Source: Methanoregula sp. UBA247
GTDB taxonomy: Archaea > Halobacteriota > Methanomicrobia > Methanomicrobiales > Methanospirillaceae
Assembly: GCA_002495055.1 (NCBI GenBank)
Contig: DADR01000073.1
Coordinates: 1-50,477 of the forward strand
Reading direction: 5' to 3'
Length of the DNA stretch: 50,477 nucleotides
In this document: piece by piece, positions 44,506-50,477 of the stretch
How the letters are laid out: each line of letters begins with the position of its first letter
Position numbering within the stretch: position 1 is the stretch's first letter
Made by a program: the position numbers and the translations under genes
The notes under the pieces: generated by a model
Seen by the model: only the letters and a program-made list of their open reading frames with translations
The model's database searches: none
Told to the model about the DNA's origin: nothing

Positions 44506-45050
44506 GAGTCACATCCTGTCTGTTTAAGAATCCGGTGAACTTCATGGGAAAATTCCCGCAGTGTTTTTTCATTCATTATATGAATATCAGCACTCTCCAT
44601 TGCATTTTGCAGACCCCAGCCCTGTTCACGCATATCCCGTGCACGAAGTTTGTCAGCTGATACAAAATCATCCGATCGTCCCCGCACCTTAATCCGCTCC
44701 AGTCGTGTTTCGAAAGAAGAGTCGATGCTGATGAGCGTGAAGTAAGGAAAGATCCTGCGAAACACCGTAACTTCTGCATCGCCCCGTATACCATCAACGA
44801 GGACGATGGGTGCAGTCATGCGCTCTATCTCGGGTACACAGAGATATGCGATTGCATCCATCCCTTGTTCCGCCCTGAGCTGGTTTGCTATCGCACCGAG
44901 GTTTGCATCGGTGGGGTCCAGGCCTCTTTCCTGTACAGTCTTCCGGATCATATCTCCCATAACTATGACCGGAATGCCCATTTCCGCTGCAATCTTTGAA
45001 AATTCGCCTTTACCGCTTGCGGGAAGCCCGACGACCCCGATGACCTTCAT
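44502..45050 (-). CDS. UPF0200-type nucleotide kinase-like P-loop protein
   Basis: 182-residue archaeal P-loop protein with MKVIGVVGLPASGKGEFSKI as the Walker A region, VIVMGDMIRKTV, and APIVLVDGIRGDAEV, typical of the UPF0200/AAA dephospho-CoA-kinase-like family. Its substrate is not known. Start overlaps the nrdG stop by four bases. Confidence 0.82.
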   Translation of the reverse strand: MKVIGVVGLPASGKGEFSKIAAEMGIPVIVMGDMIRKTVQERGLDPTDANLGAIANQLRAEQGMDAIAYLCVPEIERMTAPIVLVDGIRGDAEVTVFRRIFPYFTLISIDSSFETRLERIKVRGRSDDFVSADKLRARDMREQGWGLQNAMESADIHIMNEKTLREFSHEVHRILKQTGCDS

Positions 45051-45859
45051 AGGACCACTCCGTCTTTATAGATAATTTCTCCAACCTCGCGTGTTCGAAT
45101 TCTAACTTTTCTTCCTAATTTGTCAGCTATTCGTTTAATCTCCTCTAATGTCAGAGGATGATAATCTTCCTGGAGTTGCCGTTTTTTTTCCCGGTACTCG
45201 CCTTCAGTCATATTTAAGGGGATTGTTGGCAGCGGTAAAATTTTGTGTTCACCCTGTTGGAGAACAAGAGGTATCTGACCAATGAGTTTCGAAATTTCAT
45301 CAATATACTTTTCGTTTTCGTAAAAAATAGTAATTACAACCTCGAATTCCCTGAGATTATTTCTAGCGTAAGCATTTTTACAAATATTAAAAGATCTCTG
45401 GGCATTTCTCTCATAATTTTCAAAATTAAAACCGCTCTTTTCCTGTTGACCTGAATATCCTTCAAAACGTGATTTAAAGTCCAATGCAACTTTATCAACC
45501 AGTCGTTCTTCAATTAACTTATCCAGCGTGCCAGGAAATAGTCCATTTGTCTGAATACCAACATGAAGGTTAAACCCTTTTGAATACCGGGCTAATTCTA
45601 AAAGAGCTTCTTTTTGCTTAGTAGGTTCCCCTCCGGAAAATATAACACCACTGATATAAGGGGACGAAGAATGGATCATCTCTTTAATCTCTTCCAGATC
45701 CCGCCAATCTTCACCGGTTTGAATGCCCTCATTCTGGCAATAGGAACATTGTATCGGACATCCTCGTAAAAATACTGTGCACACGGATCTGCCCCGCCAG
45801 TCTACTGTTGAGAGCGGAACAAAACCTCCGAAATTTACTAGAATAAAATCACCGTTCAT
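45047..45859 (-). CDS. nrdG: Anaerobic ribonucleotide reductase activase-type radical SAM protein
   Basis: 270-residue radical SAM enzyme of the NrdG-like activating family. The cluster motif CxxxCxxC is Cys34-Cys38-Cys41 in RGCPIQCSYCQN; the SAM site GVIFSGGEP follows. It would install the glycyl radical on NrdD, whose gene lies about 3 kb to the right. The DNA is clearly more AT-rich than its operon neighbours, suggesting later acquisition. Longer than small bacterial NrdG and closer to archaeal activases. Confidence 0.83.
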   Translation of the reverse strand: MNGDFILVNFGGFVPLSTVDWRGRSVCTVFLRGCPIQCSYCQNEGIQTGEDWRDLEEIKEMIHSSSPYISGVIFSGGEPTKQKEALLELARYSKGFNLHVGIQTNGLFPGTLDKLIEERLVDKVALDFKSRFEGYSGQQEKSGFNFENYERNAQRSFNICKNAYARNNLREFEVVITIFYENEKYIDEISKLIGQIPLVLQQGEHKILPLPTIPLNMTEGEYREKKRQLQEDYHPLTLEEIKRIADKLGRKVRIRTREVGEIIYKDGVVL

Positions 45860-45915
45860 AAGTATTTCGTTACGAGGTTATTTTAGTGTATTGTGAAACA
45901 TAGCCGGAGATTTTT

Positions 45916-46512
45916 TTAGTCCTGAGGGGAGTTTTCACTGCAGTGGTAAATCCCGTTTTCGGTCACGACCATGTGCATTTTCATATCATTTTCTTCACAC
46001 GGTATTTCGGATGTTTCCTGGCAGGAGAAAGCGATCCCGATCCGGGTAAGGTGAGGATTTGCGGAAAGGAACCGGTCATAATAACCTGCTCCATACCCGA
46101 GCCGGTTTCCTTTCCGATCAAACGCAAGCATAGGAATAATCACTGCTTTTATACCCGCGGCCTCTGCCGGCAGTTCATGACCAAGGGGTTCCGGTACATG
46201 AAAAGTGCTCTCTGTTAACAGGGTGGGATCGTCAAGATAGGAAAGACGGAGTGTTTTTGTATCCTTCTCGATGATGGGGACAACCACCTTTTTTCCCTGT
46301 GCGATGAGATCAGAAATAAGATCCCGGGTATTTACTTCGAGGGGTTTTGAGACATACACCATAACGGGAGTCATACCGTTCAGGATATCCCCCAGTTTCC
46401 GGCTAATCTTCTTGCTTTTCTCTTCGATCTGTGCCGGCGTCATTGATGACCGCACCCTGCGTGCATGATCACGCAATGCTCTTTTTATCATCGGGGGGGA
46501 AGTGTCCGGCAT
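45916..46512 (-). CDS. 5-formyltetrahydrofolate cyclo-ligase family protein
   Basis: 198-residue protein with the hallmark loop GNRLGYGAGYYDRFL and the N-terminal basic helix (KRALRDHARRVRSSM). In methanogens folate is replaced by tetrahydromethanopterin or kept as folate in some lines, so the true substrate may be a pterin. Start MPDTSPP at 46512. Separate from the nrdG operon by 56 bases. Confidence 0.88.
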   Translation of the reverse strand: MPDTSPPMIKRALRDHARRVRSSMTPAQIEEKSKKISRKLGDILNGMTPVMVYVSKPLEVNTRDLISDLIAQGKKVVVPIIEKDTKTLRLSYLDDPTLLTESTFHVPEPLGHELPAEAAGIKAVIIPMLAFDRKGNRLGYGAGYYDRFLSANPHLTRIGIAFSCQETSEIPCEENDMKMHMVVTENGIYHCSENSPQD

Positions 46513-46874
46513 GAAAATCGTTATTATATCTGGGGGGTTTTGGCCAATAATCCTGACGGTTACAAGTCAATGAGGAATTGGTAAGGTACAACGGATTTTA
46601 ATCTGTCAGCACAGGGTTTTGCATACCCTGTTCTCCCTTTGTCGGGAATTCAATCCAAAGACTAAAAAGGACGACCCCAGGACACGATTAATTGAGCATA
46701 TCCCGCAGATGTACCTGAGAATTACCCTGTTCCTGAGCCAAAGGAAGCTACCTTACCAATAATCATTCGTGAAAAAAGGTGTTTCAGAGGCGAAAATTCT
46801 CATGAGGTATACCGTATCCGGCTGCCATTTATGAGGATATGACTAAATATTTACAATACTAACATGAAGTAAAG
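46513..46874. other. Intergenic region holding a 184-base inverted-repeat element
   Basis: Between divergent genes for the cyclo-ligase-like protein and the ArsR-type regulator. Promoter sequences of both must lie here (TAAATATT near 46845-46852 for the regulator). It also contains the repeat at 46577-46760 described separately. Confidence 0.5.
46577..46760. repeat. 12-base perfect terminal inverted repeats, 184-base span
   Basis: ATTGGTAAGGTA at 46577-46588 and its exact reverse complement TACCTTACCAAT at 46749-46760. The interior is not coding and has no clear target-site duplication. Could be a miniature mobile element or a long-range RNA stem; no second copy is seen in the window. Confidence 0.45.
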
Positions 46875-47498
46875 ATGTACGATGCGATGGAAGTTTCCCG
46901 CCTGCTCGACATACTCGGGAACCGGAATCGAAGGCGGATCATTGAACTATTGCGGCAAAAACCCTGTTTTGTCACAGAAATCTCAGAAACGCTGATGCTC
47001 TCGCCAAAAGCCGTCATCGATCATCTCCAGATGATGGAACAGGAAGCAATACTTTCCTGCCAGATTGACGACAGGCGCCGGAAATATTATTATCTCGAAA
47101 ATGACATTCTCATCGACATTAATCTCAAACAGGTCCGAAAACTTGCTGACCTGGTTGAAGAAGTATCAAAAGATCAGCAACTTAAAAACGCGGTCACCAT
47201 GCTGGGGAGGATGATAAAGGCCCATGATATGATCCTCTCAAATCTTGAACAGGTGAACCATGATATCGAAATAAAAATTAATGACCTTGCCCGAAACAAT
47301 AAGGATTTATTCAGGAGCGAACGAGAAATTACTGTAATCATTGCACTCTCACATGACTCACTTACGTTACCGGAACTGCAACAGGTCACTGATGTATCAC
47401 CAAAGGATCTTGGGGAAATTCTGAAGCGGTTCGAGCGTAAGGGACTCATAGGGAGGACAAAAGAACGGTATATACTTCGAGGTGTAAATGCAGAATAA
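46875..47498 (+). CDS. ArsR-type regulator with C-terminal HTH, coupled to Hsp20-like gene
   Basis: 207 residues. An N-terminal ArsR-like winged helix (LLDILGNRNRRRIIELLR; VTEISETLMLSPKAVIDHL; wing DDRRRKYYYLEND) is followed by a long helical spacer and a second HTH-like segment (LTLPELQQVTDVSPKDLGE). Its stop overlaps the Hsp20-like start by eleven bases. Probably a heat- or stress-responsive repressor of this pair. Confidence 0.82.
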   Translation: MYDAMEVSRLLDILGNRNRRRIIELLRQKPCFVTEISETLMLSPKAVIDHLQMMEQEAILSCQIDDRRRKYYYLENDILIDINLKQVRKLADLVEEVSKDQQLKNAVTMLGRMIKAHDMILSNLEQVNHDIEIKINDLARNNKDLFRSEREITVIIALSHDSLTLPELQQVTDVSPKDLGEILKRFERKGLIGRTKERYILRGVNAE

Positions 47499-47898
47499 TC
47501 CAAACAGTCCCTACGATGATGTTTTTAACAACCTCGCAAAAATCGTTGAAGATATCGTCAAAAACATGCCGGACAACCAGCACGCACGCATAGTAGGTTA
47601 TACCATAATTACCCGGCACCCCTCAACGGGAGATCCGGATATCTTCCCGGCGGGAGATCCCTGCGATGACGGGGAAATTCCGTATGAAGTTGTGGAATCA
47701 GATGACATGATCTTTATCACTGCAAAAATACCAGTCCATCAAAAAAATGCTCCCTCTGTGGACATTCAGGCTGATAGCGTCCAGATAGGTATTGATAACC
47801 GTGATGTTACGATCATGCTCAGTCACCCTATTGACAGGATCCACAGTTATTATCGAATCCATCACGGCGTGATGGATTTAACGCTCAAAAAGAAATGA
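47488..47898 (+). CDS. Hsp20/alpha-crystallin-like protein
   Basis: 136 residues with an N-terminal helical part and a beta-sandwich core (VVESDDMIFITAKIP; DIQADSVQIGIDN; GVMDLTLKKK) compatible with a diverged small heat-shock protein. The classical C-terminal I-x-I tail is absent. Context with the ArsR-type regulator, as seen with other archaeal small heat-shock genes, supports the call. Confidence 0.65.
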   Translation: MQNNPNSPYDDVFNNLAKIVEDIVKNMPDNQHARIVGYTIITRHPSTGDPDIFPAGDPCDDGEIPYEVVESDDMIFITAKIPVHQKNAPSVDIQADSVQIGIDNRDVTIMLSHPIDRIHSYYRIHHGVMDLTLKKK

Positions 47899-47950
47899 CA
47901 ATACTTCGTGTCTTTTCCTTTTTATTAAAAAAAATATTATTTTTTTCTAC
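47899..47950. terminator. T-rich/A-rich bidirectional terminator
   Basis: Runs CCTTTTTATT then AAAAAAAATATT and TTTTTTTCT lie between the convergent Hsp20-like and zinc-ribbon genes and give oligo-U in transcripts from both sides, the archaeal termination signal. Confidence 0.55.
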
Positions 47951-47955
47951 CCTGC

Positions 47956-48891
47956 CTACCCGAGTTTCCATACCCCTACCGTATTTGCGTTGAACGGAAT
48001 TTCAACATATGCTTTTTCGGGAGTTAGCGACGAGGGTACTTCGTACACAAGGTAGCCATCAATAGCATTGCTCTTACCTGGATAGAGGTAGGCCAGCTGC
48101 GCGCCATGCGAGTACCCATAATCCTCTACGTATTCGGTCCCGAAAAGTTTCGAAAAAAACTGGACTTCCTTAACCTCAATCCCTGTTGCGTCGCGGTCTG
48201 ATATTTTATCGGGGAGATAATGAGTTGGATCCGGAGAATATTTCTGTCCATTATAATAAACCTGGATATTACCTGAAGTGGGTGGCCACACACGGTTGTC
48301 GCCTTTATTGAAAACACAAACGAAGACAAACAAATATTTGTTACCTGGTTTGGGTTTCTGGAGATAATATTTATTATCCATATCGTTATGCCAGCTGTAC
48401 GTGTCGTTCATCCAGATACGATATACCGTACCTTCACTTTCAACACTTCCCTCACCGAACGGTAAACCATCTTTCAGGCGAAGAGCATTCGGGAAAGGGT
48501 CTGGCGCAGGTGTTGGTGCGGTTGTTACTGGCACAGTTGTTACCGGGATAGTAATTGTGGGCGATACTGTTCCGGTCGATGCGACCAGGCCGGCGGAACT
48601 CTGGTCTGAGCCGGGATATATTTTCGGTAACAGGGTAAAAATGAGCGCTGCGGCGATTATCAGCACGATAATAATACCTGCAATGATTTTTACCGGAACC
48701 TTTCCTGAGCTTCCTGCCGGGGGAGGTGCTTTAACAGGGGGAGTTGTGGCAGGGTCTTCCCTCATGGATACCGGAGGAGGAGGTTGAGGTTGTAATGGAG
48801 TTTTTTGATCAATCTTCGTCCCGCAGTTTTCACAGAATTTTATCCCTTCACTTAATTCAGCTCCGCAGGAATTACAGAATTTTTGTTCCAT
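47956..48891 (-). CDS. Zinc-ribbon membrane protein with DUF4352-like extracellular domain
   Basis: 311 residues: a cytosolic double zinc ribbon (FCNSCGAELSEG and FCENCGTK), a Pro-rich linker, one membrane segment (about 69-91), a Thr/Pro-rich stalk (ITIPVTTVPVTTAPTPAP) and a beta-rich C-terminal domain resembling DUF4352/immunoprotease-inhibitor-like folds (KYLFVFVCVFNKGDNRVWPP). A surface sensor or adhesin-like role is possible; unknown. Confidence 0.75.
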   Translation of the reverse strand: MEQKFCNSCGAELSEGIKFCENCGTKIDQKTPLQPQPPPPVSMREDPATTPPVKAPPPAGSSGKVPVKIIAGIIIVLIIAAALIFTLLPKIYPGSDQSSAGLVASTGTVSPTITIPVTTVPVTTAPTPAPDPFPNALRLKDGLPFGEGSVESEGTVYRIWMNDTYSWHNDMDNKYYLQKPKPGNKYLFVFVCVFNKGDNRVWPPTSGNIQVYYNGQKYSPDPTHYLPDKISDRDATGIEVKEVQFFSKLFGTEYVEDYGYSHGAQLAYLYPGKSNAIDGYLVYEVPSSLTPEKAYVEIPFNANTVGVWKLG

Positions 48892-49086
48892 ACATCATAC
48901 TCTTCTCAAAAGCTAATAAAAAAGAGGTTTTTCAACAGTACCACACCCCCGGTCAGGGAGCAGATAATGGTACTTCACAAAATAATGTTTCTAAGACGGG
49001 TACTGCGATTTTTTTATAAAAATTGCGTGAACTAATCGATACTGGTTAAAAAAAGAAAAAATCTGAATAAAAATCAAATATTCCTG

Positions 49087-50477
49087 TTATACTTTGAGGG
49101 GGAGATCAGCTTGTGTCCAGGAGGAAATTACATTCTTTTCCAGGCGCATTTCATGGAACTGTCGCAGGGAAACCGTGATATCCCGGGTAAATGCAAAATA
49201 TCCTATCTGCGTATTCCGGCACAATTTCATCGCCATATCCATAAGACCACGGGGATCAGGACGTGATTCACCCAACCAGATATGGAAGATATTCCCACCA
49301 TCCACGATAGGGAAGAATACATGTTCGATCTCCATCCGCTTGGTGAGCGTGACATCCGCACCTGGTGCCACATGGGTACCATTTGTATAGTATACGGGAA
49401 GATCACGGCTCTTGCCCAGCATCTGAAGACCTTCCTTGATATCCCCCTTGACTACCTTTACAGCAAAATTATGATACCGACGGTCAAGCAGGTCGGCCAC
49501 TGCAAACCGTTGCCCCGTCGTTTCTGCCGGAGTTCGGGCAAGTGCCAGGGTCATGTTGTTTTTCTTTGACAGTTCGCGACTGTAAAGTTCCATCTCGGTC
49601 ATCGCCCGTATTGCGAGCTTGAATGCCTCTTTTGATTCGTGGAGCTGTTTGCCCGTGTGATGCTGCACCATTTCGTTGACTCCGACTATGCCAACGGTGT
49701 ACACAAGCCCTTCGAGATCGACTGCAAGAGCACCTCGTTCACTGGTATTGGGGTCTTTTGGACGCTGCATCGCAAAAGGCATCCGGCTGTTCGCCCGGAT
49801 CAGGTCCATCCAGCGACGCTTGATCTTGAAAATTTCAACAGCAACATCCATGAGTGCCTTAAGTTCGGCAAAGAGCCGGGCATCATCTCCCTCAGATTTA
49901 TAGGCAGCACGAGGGCAGTTCACGGAAACAACCTGCCATGAGCCCATCGAGAAGTGGCGGCCGTCGCGGAAGTAGAGCTTGTCCTCGAACTGGGTGTCCT
50001 GATCGGCAACCGCAGAGAACTGGTAGGCGCAGCACTGGTAACAGGAGATCCCTTTCCCTGCACCCCGGTACTCCGGCATCTGGTTGTCATAGTAGGGGGT
50101 CCCGAACTTTGATGCGAGCTCGAAGGTGAGAAGGTAAAGGTCCCGGTACATGGGGAGGTCCGGGTGCTCCCGGTTGAACTCCTCGTCTTCTTCCATGAAA
50201 TCAGGCTCTATGCTGATCTCCGGCTTGGGGAACGAGAACGGCTTCCCCCAGTAGTCCCCCTCGAGCATCACCTCCATGATTGCCTTGAAGAGGAGGCGGA
50301 CCTCCCGCTCGAACTCACGGTAGACGCGAAGCGGGGCGGAAGTGCCGTCCCAGACCTTCCCCTTGTATACACAGGGCTTGTCCTTCCAGAGCGTCGGGAC
50401 CCCGGGAGAGAGCTGGACGGACGAGAAGACGAGCTGCCCGCCCCGCGCAACCATCATCTGGGTCATCTCGTAGACGA
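49087..50477 (-). CDS. nrdD: Anaerobic ribonucleoside-triphosphate reductase, lacks C-terminal glycyl-radical domain
   Basis: Partial at the right edge (frame open to 50477). It matches the class III reductase catalytic barrel: the cysteine pair region GKGISCYQCCAYQF, MGSWQVVSVNCPRAAY, EMVQHHTGKQLHESKEAF and the late CRNTQIGYFAFTRDITVS. The gene then ends LRQFHEMRLEKNVISSW without the CxxC zinc site or the RVxGY glycyl-radical motif that normally complete NrdD. No continuation was seen in other frames between 49087 and 48900. Either the radical domain is encoded elsewhere or the enzyme is inactive. AT-rich downstream sequence shows no further gene. Confidence 0.85.
   Translation of the reverse strand, partial: VYEMTQMMVARGGQLVFSSVQLSPGVPTLWKDKPCVYKGKVWDGTSAPLRVYREFEREVRLLFKAIMEVMLEGDYWGKPFSFPKPEISIEPDFMEEDEEFNREHPDLPMYRDLYLLTFELASKFGTPYYDNQMPEYRGAGKGISCYQCCAYQFSAVADQDTQFEDKLYFRDGRHFSMGSWQVVSVNCPRAAYKSEGDDARLFAELKALMDVAVEIFKIKRRWMDLIRANSRMPFAMQRPKDPNTSERGALAVDLEGLVYTVGIVGVNEMVQHHTGKQLHESKEAFKLAIRAMTEMELYSRELSKKNNMTLALARTPAETTGQRFAVADLLDRRYHNFAVKVVKGDIKEGLQMLGKSRDLPVYYTNGTHVAPGADVTLTKRMEIEHVFFPIVDGGNIFHIWLGESRPDPRGLMDMAMKLCRNTQIGYFAFTRDITVSLRQFHEMRLEKNVISSWTQADLPLKV

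Overview
The window is archaeal and methanogen-like. Support comes from a TATA-binding protein, transcription factor S, two methanofuran-biosynthesis genes (mfnD, mfnF), F420-type formate dehydrogenase subunits, a methanogenesis marker 8 protein, archaeosortase A, Pth2, TruD and an ArfC-type riboflavin/F420 pathway reductase. From about 6.15 kb to the right end, moderate GC, codon use and gene content suggest a Methanoregula-like member of Methanomicrobiales. The first ~6.1 kb looks different: very GC-rich, heavy AGG/CTC/GTC codon use, mutS-mutL plus fdhB and most of fdhA, more like a Methanothrix/Methanocrinis-type genome. The change falls inside the conserved part of fdhA, so the left end is either a metagenome-assembly chimera or a recombination tract. 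These taxonomic statements are inferences from reading, not searches.

Layout. 0-6.5 kb: mutS (cut by the left edge) overlapping mutL, convergent with fdhA-fdhB; fdhA carries a one-base frameshift in a 7-base homopolymer. 6.6-9.3 kb: a zinc-ribbon/HTH gene, a small membrane zinc-ribbon gene antisense to its 3' end, then mfnF and mfnD. 9.3-12.1 kb: surE, rpiA, a winged-helix regulator, tbp. 12.2-14.4 kb: a CelD-type acetyltransferase behind a leader that can fold over its ribosome site, a GYD-domain pseudogene and a 55-residue zinc protein. 14.7-20.1 kb: housekeeping block (tfs, artA, CDP-alcohol phosphatidyltransferase, arfC, sppA, truD, pth2, a 48-residue zinc ribbon). 20.2-22.5 kb: a secreted protein, then a gene-poor stretch with decayed genes. 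22.7-26.2 kb: an ABC-2 exporter pair, a glycosyltransferase, a small membrane protein. 26.4-29.7 kb: a DtxR-like regulator with cbiQ, cbiO, cbiM and cbiN, where the same palindrome-type site lies before the regulator and before cbiM, suggesting a metal regulon. 30.0-33.9 kb: one 1274-residue pseudo-receiver/coiled-coil protein with internal 145-residue and 28-residue repeats. 34.1-42.4 kb: marker 8 protein, DUF1624 membrane protein, an orphan Cas6-like protein coupled to a cysteine hydrolase, adenine deaminase with a lipoprotein, small proteins, and a DHH/RecJ-like nuclease. 42.8-45.9 kb: a tight operon nrdG, UPF0200 kinase-like, TIM-barrel protein, RNase Z joined by 4-base overlaps. 45.9-50.5 kb: formyl-THF cyclo-ligase-like protein, ArsR-type regulator coupled to an Hsp20-like protein, a zinc-ribbon membrane protein, and nrdD (cut by the right edge), which ends before the glycyl-radical domain.

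No rRNA, tRNA, CRISPR array or intact insertion sequence was recognised. The most unusual points are the orphan Cas6-like protein lacking the N-terminal histidines expected of the nuclease, the composition break inside fdhA, the shared operator of the Cbi cluster, the truncated NrdD, and the degenerate receiver fused to a repeat-built coiled coil.
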